DNA of 64,000 nt. Origin: an uncultured Lysobacteraceae bacterium. Lineage in GTDB: Bacteria; Pseudomonadota; Gammaproteobacteria; Xanthomonadales; Xanthomonadaceae. Positions 1 through 8,492 of the stretch are shown here, piece after piece. Every line of letters starts with the position of its first letter. The first letter of the stretch is position 1. Location of the stretch: the NCBI GenBank assembly GCA_902825775.1, contig CADECF010000001.1, forward strand, positions 372,001-436,000, in the 5' to 3' direction. The translations under genes were made by a program, and so were the position numbers. The notes beneath the pieces are model-generated. The model was not told the origin of the DNA, did no database searches, and was given only the letters and a program-made list of their open reading frames with translations.

Positions 1-71
1 CTGAAGCCGCTCCCACGAAAGCGCTCTTACAAAAGCCGCTCCCACAAAAGCCGCTCCCACGAAAGCCGCTC
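1..71. repeat. Tandem half-units of a REP-like palindrome
   Basis: Four to five imperfect copies of the half-site 'gccgctcccac(a/g)aaa' follow one another. The same half-site closes the full inverted repeats seen elsewhere in the window, for example at 13571-13650. The element is cut by the window edge, so its partner arm may lie to the left. No gene is seen here. Confidence 0.7.
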
Positions 72-579
72 AATAGCGGCTATCGCCCCAGCCCCAGCCG
101 ACCCAGGGCCACGGCTGCTTGGAATAGGGGTAGCGCGGATCTTGGTAGGGCGCTTCGGGCCACAGATGCACCGAATCGGCGGAAACCCGCGGTCGTTGAT
201 AGCCGTAGGCACCGTAGCTGGGCGCCTCGAAACCTTCGATGCGGCCGATCACCGTCAACTCGCGGTTCTTCAGGTAGACCGCCGGGTCGTAAAAACCCGC
301 GCTGCACGCGACAAAGCGGCCGCTGCCGTCGTCGGCCATATGCCGTGGCCGGCCGTAAACCGACAAAGTGCTGCCGATCATTTCGAAGCAGGTGCGATCG
401 CCCACGGGTCGCGTCGCCACGATGCGGCCGCCCCAACGCACCGGCAGTCCCGGACGCCCGGCTTCGCGCGCCTGCGCGGGCGTGATGTCGACGACTTCGC
501 CCTGCAGCGGCGTCGGCACGGTGGTGCAGGCGCAGGCCAGGCCGGCGAATGCGAAAACGGCAAGGAGACGCAGTTTCAT
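70..579 (-). CDS. Slp-family outer-membrane lipoprotein
   Basis: A 169-residue protein with a lipoprotein signal: charged start, hydrophobic run, then 'GLACACTT', with Cys16 or Cys18 as the likely lipidated residue. The rest resembles E. coli Slp: an 'RWGGRIV' strand near residue 48, 'SAGFYDPAVYLKNRELTV', then a Trp/Tyr-rich tail with 'VGWGWG'. Slp is a starvation-inducible outer-membrane lipoprotein of uncertain biochemical role. A GAGGAAAG ribosome-binding site precedes the ATG. The gene lies 26 bp after the transglutaminase gene on the same strand, so it is probably the last gene of that operon. Family assignment is good; function is not known. Confidence 0.82.
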   Translation of the reverse strand: MKLRLLAVFAFAGLACACTTVPTPLQGEVVDITPAQAREAGRPGLPVRWGGRIVATRPVGDRTCFEMIGSTLSVYGRPRHMADDGSGRFVACSAGFYDPAVYLKNRELTVIGRIEGFEAPSYGAYGYQRPRVSADSVHLWPEAPYQDPRYPYSKQPWPWVGWGWGDSRY

Positions 580-605
580 CGGTCTTTCCTCGAGTGGCGT
601 CGCGG

Positions 606-2522
606 TCAGGGGCGGTGCGCCCGCAACGCCCGCAACAGGTCGCGGCGTTGCTGGCGATCGTCGGCTACAGCGTAGCGCGATTCGGCGAAGCGCCGGGTGA
701 GCGCGCGCAGCGCCTCGCCGTTCTGCGGACGTTGCCGGGCGACCCGTTCGGCCCAGGCATATGCGGGCTCATGGGGTTCGCGCTGCAAGCCGTAGCGCCC
801 ATAACGGTCGCCCAACCGGTGCCAGGCGCGCAGCAACGGATCGCGTTCGCGCTCGCTGTGGGCGATCAGCCAGGCCATCCAACCCAGCGCCAATGCGGCC
901 AACAGCGTGAACATCAGCACCAGATCGCCAGAACTCAGCCGCTGGATGCCGAATGATCGCAGCATCCGTTCCTGGCGCGTCGCGTCGAAACCCAGCACCA
1001 GATCGTTCCAGCCGCGTCGCAGCCAATCGCCGGCATCCCACATCGGGCGCAACCCGGCCAGGCCGCCGGCGGCGCGATCGTCCAGCGTGTCGTAGATGCG
1101 TTCCGGTGCGACCGCAGCGGTCGGGTCCACCCGTATCCAGCCGCGTCCCTGCAGCCACACTTCCGCCCATGCGTGCGCGTCCATCCGGCGCACGATCCAA
1201 TAATCGCCGATCGGATTGCGGTAGCCGCCGACATAACCGGTGACCACGCGCGCCGGAATGCCCGCCGCGCGCATCAACACCACGAACGAGGAGCTGAAGT
1301 GTTCGCAGAATCCTGCCTTTTGATCGAATAGGAATTCGTCGACCGAATGGCGCCCCAGCAGCGGCGTTTCCAAGGTGTAGGCGAAGTCGGCGCGGATCCA
1401 GCGCAGGGCGCGCTGCACGATGGCGTTGTCGTCGCTGCCGGCTTCGTTGCGCCATTGACGCGCCAGCGCCAGCGTGCGCGGGTTGTAGCCGGCGGGCAGG
1501 CGCAATGCGGATTGCCGCAAGAGTTGTTTCAATTGCGGTTCGAACGCGATCGGCGGCGCCGAACGCATGCGCCAACGCGTCAGTGCGCTCAGCGGCTGCG
1601 GCGCGTAGAGGCCGTAATCGCCCGTCAGGCTCGCGCCATCGGGCGCATCGATCGGCAGCTCCAGCGCGAGCAGTTGCCGGCGGTCGGTGGGCTCCATCTC
1701 CAGCTCGTAATCCCAGATCGTCGCGCCACGACGCACGTCCGCACGCGGCAGGCCGCGCATCCAGCGAGGTTGCTTCCAGGTGCGGCCATCGAAATCCCAC
1801 AGCACCGGCCCGCGCCAATACATCTGCGAGGTCGGCGGTGCGGATCCGAAAAAACGCACGCGCAGCGCCGGCGTATCGTCGGACATGAAATCGACCCATT
1901 CGCCGGGGCTCATGCGGTCGGAGAGGCCGGGACGGGCCAGCGCACGTTCCGGCACGCCCCACAACGGCGAACCCACGCGCGGGAATAGCCAAAAGGCAGC
2001 CAACGCCAGCGGCAAACCGATTCCGATCAGGCGCCATACCGACAGCATGTCGCGCCAGGTCGGTTCGCCCGTCACCGGCAGGCCGGATTCGGTGTCCGCG
2101 AAGCGCTGCAGCGCCAGCAAGGCGAAGGTGACGCCGATCAACGCCAATGCCAGCGACAACGGCCCCTGATCGAGCAGGAAAGTCGCGAACGGTCCGAACA
2201 AGGCGAAGCCCACCAGGCTGCGCGCATCGCGCAGTGCGGTGGTTTCCGACGGTTTGATCGCGAGCATCGCGGCGAGCATCGCGCAGCCGGTGTCGCGGCC
2301 GATCGAGAACCGCGACATCGTGAGCACCAGCATGATCACCGCCATCGCCAGCAGCAGACGAAGCCAGGCGGGCAAAGGCCGCCGCCAGGAAAGCGTCGCG
2401 ATGACGACGGTCAGGGCCGCAATGGCCAGTGCGATCGGCAACTGCAATTGCAATAGCAACGGCAGCAGGCAGGCGGCCATCGCCAACAGCGCCCAACGAC
2501 GGCTGGCGGAATCAAGCGCCAT
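606..2522 (-). CDS. tgpA: TgpA-type membrane transglutaminase-like protein (DUF3488-transglutaminase core-DUF4129)
   Basis: The 638-residue reading starts at the ATG inside the end of the DUF58 gene (11-nt overlap); a longer upstream reading in this frame is an artefact of high GC. Several membrane helices fill residues 10-180. A periplasmic transglutaminase core follows with Cys406 in 'GFCEHFSSSF', His450 in 'MDAHAWAEVW' and Asp466 in 'WIRVDPTAA'. Another helix spans about 533-555, then a cytoplasmic DUF4129-like tail. In Pseudomonas aeruginosa TgpA is essential and its catalytic domain has transglutaminase activity. The order MoxR-DUF58-TgpA is a conserved trio. The natural substrate is unknown; a cell-envelope role is inferred. 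Confidence 0.9.
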   Translation of the reverse strand: MALDSASRRWALLAMAACLLPLLLQLQLPIALAIAALTVVIATLSWRRPLPAWLRLLLAMAVIMLVLTMSRFSIGRDTGCAMLAAMLAIKPSETTALRDARSLVGFALFGPFATFLLDQGPLSLALALIGVTFALLALQRFADTESGLPVTGEPTWRDMLSVWRLIGIGLPLALAAFWLFPRVGSPLWGVPERALARPGLSDRMSPGEWVDFMSDDTPALRVRFFGSAPPTSQMYWRGPVLWDFDGRTWKQPRWMRGLPRADVRRGATIWDYELEMEPTDRRQLLALELPIDAPDGASLTGDYGLYAPQPLSALTRWRMRSAPPIAFEPQLKQLLRQSALRLPAGYNPRTLALARQWRNEAGSDDNAIVQRALRWIRADFAYTLETPLLGRHSVDEFLFDQKAGFCEHFSSSFVVLMRAAGIPARVVTGYVGGYRNPIGDYWIVRRMDAHAWAEVWLQGRGWIRVDPTAAVAPERIYDTLDDRAAGGLAGLRPMWDAGDWLRRGWNDLVLGFDATRQERMLRSFGIQRLSSGDLVLMFTLLAALALGWMAWLIAHSERERDPLLRAWHRLGDRYGRYGLQREPHEPAYAWAERVARQRPQNGEALRALTRRFAESRYAVADDRQQRRDLLRALRAHRP

Positions 2523-3474
2523 CGAGATGCGGCAGCAGCGCCAAAGCGCGCAGACAGTCGTGGCGATGGCTGGCGCCCTGGCCGGGACCCAGCGGCGGTT
2601 GGCCGGGCAGGCGAAGCTGATAGCGGCGATTTTCGCGCTCGGCCTGGTCGATCCAATGCGCGAGGCGGCGGATCCGCTGTTCGTAGGCGAGCGTGGCGAG
2701 CGGTTGCCAGTCGAGGATGACTTCGGCGCTGCGCGGCTGTTCGTATTCGCGCACCAGCAGCGTGTCGCGGCGCGCGGACGGCTTCCATGCCACTGCGCGT
2801 TGCGGATCGCCGCGCCGGTAATTGCGCAAGTGGTGGACATCGTCGCCGGCCGGATTCAGGCGCGCCGCGCCGCTGTCGCTGAGTTGCGTCGGCAGCGCTG
2901 GCCCTTGCATTTCCGGTGCCGGGAATACCAGCAGCGCTTGCTCGGGCCACAACCAGGCCCAGGCGGTCGCCAAACCCAGCGGGCGTTGAGTGGAGATGCG
3001 GATGCGGTCGAGGTCCAGCCAGCCGCGGCGCTCGGTGGGCAGCGCAAGCACGGCTTCGTCGTTGCCGCCCAACGACAGCGTCGCCACCGCATCGCCATGG
3101 CGCACGCTCAATCCGCGGCGCAGACGCCCATCGCGGGCGCCTGCGCGCAACCGCAGCAGCAGCGGTTCGCCCGCAGCCACCGGTTCGGCCGACAGCGCTT
3201 CGATCACCAGACCCGACAACTGCAGATGCGCGGTGATCAGGCTCGCCATCGCCGCGCCGGCCAGCAACAGCGCCAGCAGCAATGCGGGATTGTTGTTGTA
3301 GTTCAACGCGCCCAGCCCCATCGCCACGACCAGCAACGCGAAGAACAGGCCGAAGCGAGTGGGCAGCACATAGACGCGTTTGCGGTCGAAAACGACCGGC
3401 AGCGCTTCGGGCACGCGCGGGCGCGCCCAGGCCTGCAGGCGCCGCCACAGCCGTTGACGCCGCGTACCGGCCAT
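2512..3474 (-). CDS. DUF58 domain membrane protein
   Basis: A 320-residue protein with two hydrophobic helices at about residues 41-57 and 64-82, a beta-rich middle, and the DUF58 signature at about 212-247 ('DDVHHLRNYRRGDPQRAVAW'). DUF58 proteins are nearly always encoded beside MoxR AAA+ ATPases and are thought to act with them in assembling or activating protein complexes; the biochemical role is unsettled. The start is 4 bp after the MoxR stop and the end overlaps the tgpA start by 11 nt, which implies translational coupling. Confidence 0.88.
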   Translation of the reverse strand: MAGTRRQRLWRRLQAWARPRVPEALPVVFDRKRVYVLPTRFGLFFALLVVAMGLGALNYNNNPALLLALLLAGAAMASLITAHLQLSGLVIEALSAEPVAAGEPLLLRLRAGARDGRLRRGLSVRHGDAVATLSLGGNDEAVLALPTERRGWLDLDRIRISTQRPLGLATAWAWLWPEQALLVFPAPEMQGPALPTQLSDSGAARLNPAGDDVHHLRNYRRGDPQRAVAWKPSARRDTLLVREYEQPRSAEVILDWQPLATLAYEQRIRRLAHWIDQAERENRRYQLRLPGQPPLGPGQGASHRHDCLRALALLPHLDGA

Positions 3475-3478
3475 CGTT

Positions 3479-4432
3479 TCAGTCCACGGGCACGGCGAGC
3501 AGGATCGATTTGGCCAGCACGCTGCCGGTGCCCGCTTCGGCTTCGGCCACCAGCCGATGCGCAGCGATCGCGCCGAACAGCGCCTGCACGTCTTCGGGCA
3601 GGACGTGATTGCGGCCGAGCAGCAACGCGTACGCGCGCGCCGCGCGCAGCAGCGCGAGCCCGGCGCGCGGCGACAAACCCACGCGCACTCCCGGATGCTG
3701 GCGGCTGCGGGTCAGCAGCGCCTGCACGTATCCGATCAGCGCGTCGCTGGCATGCACTTCTTCGACGGCGCGCCGCAACTGCAGCACGTCTTCGGCGGAC
3801 AGCACCGGCAAAGATTGCGCGATCAGGTCGCGGCGATCGGCGCCGGTCAGCAGCGCGCGTTCGGCGTCGGCGCTGGGATAGCCCAACGTCAGGCGCAGCA
3901 GGAAGCGGTCCAACTGAGAGTCGGGCAGGGGATAAGTGCCGGCCAGATCCACCGGGTTCTGCGTGGCGATCACGAAGAACGGCTGCGGCAGATGATGGGT
4001 GCTGCCGTCGACGGTGACCTGATGTTCGGCCATCGCTTCCAGCAATGCGCTCTGGGTGCGCGGCGGGGCGCGGTTGATCTCGTCGGCCAGAACGATGTTG
4101 GCGAAGATCGGACCGGGATGGAATTCGAAACGCCGCGCCTGGGCGTCGTACACCGAAACGCCGACGATGTCCGCCGGCAGCAGATCGGAAGTGAACTGGA
4201 CGCGCTGGAAATCCAGGCCCAGCGTCGCCGCCAGCGCATGCGCCAGCGTGGTCTTGCCCAGGCCGGGCAGGTCCTCGATCAGCAGATGGCCGTCGGACAA
4301 CAGCGCCACGAACGCCAGCCGCACCTCCTGCGCCTTGCCCAGCACCAGCGAATTGACCTGCGCCTGCGCTCGTTTCAGCGACTCGCGCAGCGCGTCGGTT
4401 AGCATGTTCGCTGATTGGGGCAGTGCCGACAT
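3479..4432 (-). CDS. MoxR-family AAA+ ATPase
   Basis: A 317-residue ATPase. The Walker A loop 'DLPGLGKTT' sits at about residues 54-62 and Walker B 'IVLADEINRA' at about 112-121, followed by sensor 1 in 'FFVIATQNPVD'. MoxR ATPases work as chaperone-like helpers, usually with DUF58 or von Willebrand domain partners encoded next door. This is the first gene of the MoxR-DUF58-TgpA-Slp operon. The next gene upstream is divergent, so the operon promoter should lie within about 4433-4480. The proteins it acts on cannot be told from sequence. Confidence 0.93.
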   Translation of the reverse strand: MSALPQSANMLTDALRESLKRAQAQVNSLVLGKAQEVRLAFVALLSDGHLLIEDLPGLGKTTLAHALAATLGLDFQRVQFTSDLLPADIVGVSVYDAQARRFEFHPGPIFANIVLADEINRAPPRTQSALLEAMAEHQVTVDGSTHHLPQPFFVIATQNPVDLAGTYPLPDSQLDRFLLRLTLGYPSADAERALLTGADRRDLIAQSLPVLSAEDVLQLRRAVEEVHASDALIGYVQALLTRSRQHPGVRVGLSPRAGLALLRAARAYALLLGRNHVLPEDVQALFGAIAAHRLVAEAEAGTGSVLAKSILLAVPVD

Positions 4433-4477
4433 GCGCGCCTCTAGGTGGTTTTGGCCAGTGTAGCGGGGCGCGGGCGG

Positions 4478-6328
4478 ATGCGGGAACGCAGCGACGGACA
4501 GCGGTCACGGAACGCGCTCATCGCGTTGTGGATAGCCGCGACCGCGATCAAGTGCGCCCTCGCCGTGCGGCTTCCGTTGTTCGTGGACGAGGCGTTCTAC
4601 TGGCAGGAAGGCCAGGATCTGGCATGGGCCTATTCCGACCTGCCCGGACTCACCGCCTGGCTGGCGCGCTTGGGTGTGGAAGCGTGCGGACAGCATGCGT
4701 GGGCGTTGCGTGCGCCGTTTCTGTCGATCGCCGCGGTGCTGCCATGGCTGATATGGAAGATCACCGCACGCGAATTCGGCGAGGCCCGCGCCTGGCAGGC
4801 GGCCGGCCTGGCGCTGCTGTTGCCGTTGGCCGGGACGCTGGGCGTGCTGGCGTTGCCGGATGTGCCGATGGCATTGGCGACGCTGCTCTGCCTCGACGCC
4901 GGCGCGCGCCTGCTGCGCAGCGTTGACGCGAAGGCGACGCTCGAGCTGGCGGCGGGTTTGGCGATCGGCGCGCTCAGCCATTACCGCTTCATCGCAGTGA
5001 TCGGCATCGGCGCGATCGCATTGCTCTATCTGCCCGAAGGCCGCCGCGCCCTGCGCGACGTGCGGGTCTGGGTCGCGCTGATGATAGGTGTGCTGGCCTG
5101 GTGGCCGCTGCTGGCTTGGAATTTGGAGAACGCGGATGCCGGTTTGCGTTTCCAATTGCTCGACCGCCATCCGTGGAAGCTGCATGCCGACGGCCTTTGG
5201 TTCGTGCTGATCCAGACGCTGCTGGTCACGCCTTTGTTGTTCCTCGCGATGGCGATAGCGGCGTGGCGCGGTGCGCGTGATCCGTCGCCGGCGATGCGTT
5301 ACTTCGCGCTTTGCGGCGCGGGATTGGTGCTCGGGTTCTTCGCGCTCGGTTTTTTCGCCGACAACGAGCGCGTCAGTTTCCATTGGCCGCTGCCAGGTTA
5401 TCTGGCATTGCTTCCGCTGCTGCCGGCGGCGTTGCAAACCTGGCCGCGCGCCTGGCGTACCGCCGCATGGGGCTTGCTCGGCGTCGGCCTGGCCGCCGGT
5501 CTGGCTTATTACGCGGCGGTATCGTCGGCGTCGTTGCGCGCGCGCGCGGCGGCCGAAAAATCGTATCCGTCCAATTTCGCGGGCTGGGACGAAGTCGCCG
5601 CCTCAGTCCGCGTCAAACTCGCGACGATGCCGCCCGGCACGCGCGTGGTCGCCGACAACTTCAAACTCGGCGCGGAACTCGGCTTCCAACTCGGCGATGC
5701 GCGCATCGCGGTGCTGGATCATCCGCTCAATCGCCGTCACGGCCGCGCGCCGCAGTTGCGGTTGTGGAATCTCGAATACGCCAGGTCGGGCGGATCGAAA
5801 TCGCCGCCGATCCTGCTCGCGGTCGGCGCATCCGAAGTGCAATACAAGCACCTGCTGGCGCATTACCACCGGCTATGCGAGCAGGTCGGTCCGCTGCCAC
5901 CGCCGACTGCGGTGAATATCGATCACGGCCGGCAGCGCTTTTTATTGTTCGAATGGGCCGACTCGGCGTCCTCGGGCGCGTGCACGACGCCGGCCATGGC
6001 TTGGATCGATGCGCCGGTCAGCGGCGCTAGCACCGGTTCGCGCTTCGACGTCGCAGGTTGGGCATTCAAGGACGGCGTTGGTTTGGATCGCGTCGAGGCG
6101 ACGATCGATGGCGTTACGGTGGCGCAGGCCGAGTACGGCCTGTCGAACCCGGGCGCCGCGGCGTTCTGGCGCATATCCACCGACCCCAATCACCCGCGCG
6201 TCGGGTTCAAGGCGAGCATCGATGCGAGCCGGTTCGCCGACGGGCGCCACTGGTTGGGGTTGCGCCTGCATGGCCGCGACGGCAGCGTCGAAGTCTGGCG
6301 CGAGCAGCCGATCGATATCGTTCGCTGA
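4478..6328 (+). CDS. GT39-family membrane glycosyltransferase with C-terminal beta-domain
   Basis: About 616 residues from the ATG at 4478; a GTG at 4445 in the same frame is a weaker choice because it overlaps the divergent promoter region. Residues 1-400 are a string of membrane helices, with an acidic pair in 'FVDEAFYW' (Asp37-Glu38) in the first periplasmic loop. That pair is the hallmark of PMT/ArnT-like enzymes, which move a sugar from a polyprenyl phosphate donor. After a soluble stretch, the last 130 residues look like a beta-sandwich ('VAGWAFKDGVGLDRVEATIDG'). Donor and acceptor are unknown; envelope or protein glycosylation is inferred from the family. Confidence 0.8.
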   Translation: MRERSDGQRSRNALIALWIAATAIKCALAVRLPLFVDEAFYWQEGQDLAWAYSDLPGLTAWLARLGVEACGQHAWALRAPFLSIAAVLPWLIWKITAREFGEARAWQAAGLALLLPLAGTLGVLALPDVPMALATLLCLDAGARLLRSVDAKATLELAAGLAIGALSHYRFIAVIGIGAIALLYLPEGRRALRDVRVWVALMIGVLAWWPLLAWNLENADAGLRFQLLDRHPWKLHADGLWFVLIQTLLVTPLLFLAMAIAAWRGARDPSPAMRYFALCGAGLVLGFFALGFFADNERVSFHWPLPGYLALLPLLPAALQTWPRAWRTAAWGLLGVGLAAGLAYYAAVSSASLRARAAAEKSYPSNFAGWDEVAASVRVKLATMPPGTRVVADNFKLGAELGFQLGDARIAVLDHPLNRRHGRAPQLRLWNLEYARSGGSKSPPILLAVGASEVQYKHLLAHYHRLCEQVGPLPPPTAVNIDHGRQRFLLFEWADSASSGACTTPAMAWIDAPVSGASTGSRFDVAGWAFKDGVGLDRVEATIDGVTVAQAEYGLSNPGAAAFWRISTDPNHPRVGFKASIDASRFADGRHWLGLRLHGRDGSVEVWREQPIDIVR

Positions 6329-6369
6329 CAAACCGTCATCCGCGCGGCGGGCAGCATGTCCGCATGCTC

Positions 6370-6571
6370 TGTAGAGCGGAGCTTGCTCCGCTGCTGTTGT
6401 TTTTTGTAGAGCGGGGCTTGCTCCGCTGCTGTTGTTTTTAAGCCGTCATCCCTGCGCACGCTCTTGATACGTCGAAAAGCGTGCGAATGAATTTGCACCT
6501 ACGAATGCAGGAGCAGCGGGGCAAGCCCCGCTCTACAAAGAGAAGAGCAGCGGAGCAAGCTCCGTTCTACA
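6370..6571. repeat. Two direct and two inverted GTAG-type REP-like copies
   Basis: Two direct copies of 'gtagagcggagcttgctccg' or close variants start at 6371 and 6406, each followed by 'ctgctgttgtt'. Two inverted copies lie at about 6511-6537 and 6546-6570. The block can fold into a long imperfect hairpin between the GT39 gene and the end of the maf gene. This GTAG-headed form resembles SMAG-type REP elements known from Stenotrophomonas. No coding signal is seen in 6329-6580. Confidence 0.75.
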
Positions 6572-6580
6572 GAGCAAGCA

Positions 6581-7150
6581 TCAGGGCACGGCGAAACCGG
6601 CCTGGCGCAAGAGGCCGGCCATCGCGATCAGCGGCAGGCCGACCAACGCGGTCGGATCCTGCGATTCGATCGCATCGAACAGGGCGATGCCCAAACCTTC
6701 GGATTTGAAGCTGCCCGCGCAATCGAACGGCTGTTCGGCATCGACATAGCGCGAGATCTCGTCGGCCTGCAGCGCGCGGAAACGCACCCGCGTGACATCG
6801 AGCGCATGCAGGGCCGTATCGCCGCGCCGCAGGCTCAATCCCGTCAGGAAACGCACGCTGCGCCCGGACATCGCCGCCAACTGCGTGATCGCCGCGTCGC
6901 GGCCGCCGGGTTTGCCCAAAGGCCTGCCGTCGAGCTCGGCGACTTGGTCCGAGCCGATCACCCACGCGTCCGGCTCGCGTTGCGCGATGGCGGCAGCCTT
7001 GGCCGCGGCCAGCCGGTGCGCGATCTGGGTCGGCACCTCGTCCGGCAGCGGCGTTTCGTCGACCTCGGGCCGTGCCGTTTCGAACGGCAGCCGCAGTCGC
7101 GCCAGCAGCTCGCGCCGGTAGGGCGAAGTCGACGCCAGGATCAGCCGCAT
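6581..7150 (-). CDS. yceF: Maf/YceF-family nucleotide pyrophosphatase
   Basis: A 189-residue protein starting 'MRLILASTSPYRRELLARL', the typical Maf N-terminus, with 'VDETPLPDE', 'VIGSDQVAELDGRPLGKPG' and 'DCAGSFKSEGLG'. Maf proteins hydrolyse nucleoside triphosphates to monophosphates; the YceF branch prefers m7GTP. YceF is favoured over YhdE because the gene neighbours yceD and rpmF, as in E. coli, though here it is divergent from them. The ATG begins one base past the stop codon of the upstream small membrane-protein gene. A longer in-frame reading upstream was rejected because it would run through that gene. Confidence 0.88.
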   Translation of the reverse strand: MRLILASTSPYRRELLARLRLPFETARPEVDETPLPDEVPTQIAHRLAAAKAAAIAQREPDAWVIGSDQVAELDGRPLGKPGGRDAAITQLAAMSGRSVRFLTGLSLRRGDTALHALDVTRVRFRALQADEISRYVDAEQPFDCAGSFKSEGLGIALFDAIESQDPTALVGLPLIAMAGLLRQAGFAVP

Positions 7151-7151
7151 A

Positions 7152-7523
7152 TCAGTGCAGCGGGGCGCGGGCGCGTTCGATCTGAAGCAGCTGCTGCTCG
7201 ATGCGGACGCGCGCGGCGTCGATCGATTCGCGCACCGCATCCAGCTCGTCCAGGCTGGCGGCCTCGCCGTGCTGCTGCAGCCACAGCCGCTGCCGCAGCA
7301 TCTCGCGCAGGGCGTCGCGGACCGGGTCGGCCTCGTCCTCGCCGACGACGGCGGCGATTTCTGAACGGGCGTCGCGCAAACGGGCCTCCAGCGCGTCCGC
7401 GGCGTCCAATACGGTGCTGACCGCCTGCTGCCGGCGGCTGCCCTGGCCGCTGCGGCGGCGTACGATGAGGGCCGCGCCGGCGGCTACGGCCGCCGTCACC
7501 AGCAGGACTAGGGTCAGAGTCAC
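7152..7523 (-). CDS. Small single-pass membrane protein with helical tail (unrecognised)
   Basis: About 123 residues from a GTG at 7523. Residues 2-22 form one hydrophobic helix, followed at once by 'RRRSGQGSRRQQ', so the tail should be cytoplasmic. The rest is rich in Ala, Glu, Arg and Leu with heptad-like spacing, probably helical or coiled coil. I do not recognise the family. A TTG at 7595 would extend it but would put extra residues before the hydrophobic segment. Its end is one base from the maf start, so the two are probably co-transcribed. It is divergent from yceD. Confidence 0.6.
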   Translation of the reverse strand: MTLTLVLLVTAAVAAGAALIVRRRSGQGSRRQQAVSTVLDAADALEARLRDARSEIAAVVGEDEADPVRDALREMLRQRLWLQQHGEAASLDELDAVRESIDAARVRIEQQLLQIERARAPLH

Positions 7524-7609
7524 GGCGGCCCGGCGGACTGAGGATGGGCAAGCAGTCTGCCGCGCCCGCCCGGACAGGGCAAATTCCCTGTCCAAACACG
7601 GGCTTGGGT

Positions 7610-7638
7610 TTGACAGGGCGAGGGCTCGAGCCTAGAAT
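7610..7638 (+). promoter_or_regulatory. Near-consensus sigma-70 promoter of yceD-rpmF
   Basis: A perfect -35 box TTGACA (7610-7615), a 17-base spacer and a -10 box TAGAAT (7633-7638). Transcription would be expected to start near 7645-7646, only three or four bases before the yceD ATG at 7649. Confidence 0.8.
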
Positions 7639-7648
7639 TCCGCGGCTT

Positions 7649-8161
7649 ATGTCCGCCAATTTGCCCGAAGTATTGGACGCTTGGCGCATGGTGGCCGCAC
7701 GGCGCAGTTTCGAGGGCCGGTTGCCATTGGCGTCGATGGGGCGCTTGCGGGACAGCCTGCTCGATGCCGAAGGCGAGGTCGCCTACGTCATCGAATTCGG
7801 TACCGATTCGCTGCAAGTGCCTTATGTCGAGCTGCAGATCGATGCGGCGTTGCCGCTGGAATGCCAGCGCAGCCTGCAGCGGTATCTGGAGCCGGTACGG
7901 ATCGTGCAGCGGCTCGGACTGATCCGCGACGAGGAAGACGAGGCCGGCTTGCCGCCGGGCTACGAACCCTTGTTGATGGCCGAACATGGCGAGCTGCGGC
8001 CTGCGGAACTGATCGAGGACGAACTGATCCTCGCGGTGCCGGTGGTGCCGGTGAACCCGGCTTCGGAAGCGGTCCAGAACGAATGGCCCGCGGACGAAGA
8101 AGAAGTGATGCAGGCCAGTCCGTTCGCGGCGCTGGCGGCGCTGAAAGACAAGAAGAGCTGA
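7649..8161 (+). CDS. yceD: YceD/DUF177 protein (Duf177 rRNA-accumulation family)
   Basis: A 170-residue protein. It aligns by eye with E. coli YceD: 'LPEVLDAWRMVAARRSFEG' at the start, 'LPLECQRSLQRYL' in the middle (one of the usual paired cysteines is Ser here), 'LPPGYEPLLMAEHGEL', then 'LIEDELILAVPVVPVNP' and a C-terminal 'SPFAALAALKDKKS'. DUF177 proteins are conserved partners of rpmF and affect 23S rRNA maturation in plants and bacteria. The ATG at 7649 matches the family N-terminus, although it lies almost at the predicted transcription start. The next gene, rpmF, follows after 44 bp. Confidence 0.9.
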   Translation: MSANLPEVLDAWRMVAARRSFEGRLPLASMGRLRDSLLDAEGEVAYVIEFGTDSLQVPYVELQIDAALPLECQRSLQRYLEPVRIVQRLGLIRDEEDEAGLPPGYEPLLMAEHGELRPAELIEDELILAVPVVPVNPASEAVQNEWPADEEEVMQASPFAALAALKDKKS

Positions 8162-8205
8162 ACTTTTAATATCTGATTTCAACGATTTGTAGCTGGAGCA
8201 ATACC

Positions 8206-8400
8206 ATGGCTGTGCAGAAATCCCGAGTGTCCCCCGCCCGCCGTGGCCAGCGCCGTTCGCACGACGCGCTGACCGCCAAGCAGCTCGCCACCGATCCGAC
8301 CAGCGGCGAGACCCATCTGCGCCACCACGTCACCGCCGACGGCTACTACCGCGGCAAGAAGGTGGTCGAGGGCAAGACCAAGATCGTCGAAGAAGATTGA
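8206..8400 (+). CDS. rpmF: 50S ribosomal protein L32
   Basis: A 64-residue basic protein beginning '[20 protein letters not shown]', the classic L32 start, and ending 'KTKIVEED'. It lacks zinc-binding cysteine pairs, so it is the zinc-free (C-minus) form. L32 is part of the large ribosomal subunit. A purine-rich 'agctggagca' precedes the ATG. It is co-transcribed with yceD. The usual next gene in many gammaproteobacteria, plsX, is absent; fabH follows after 92 bp. Confidence 0.97.
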   Translation: MAVQKSRVSPARRGQRRSHDALTAKQLATDPTSGETHLRHHVTADGYYRGKKVVEGKTKIVEED

Positions 8401-8492
8401 TCTTCAGGACGGATCGCGGCTGCGCGTGACTGAGGTCACTGCGCATCGCCTTCTTTCCGGCCAGAATCGGCCGACGACTTGCGGGGACACCA

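Noticed and set aside
1-71. Possible CRISPR array from the regular repeats at the window start
   Set aside because: Units are only about 15-18 bases with no unique spacers and match the half-sites of REP palindromes found elsewhere in the window.
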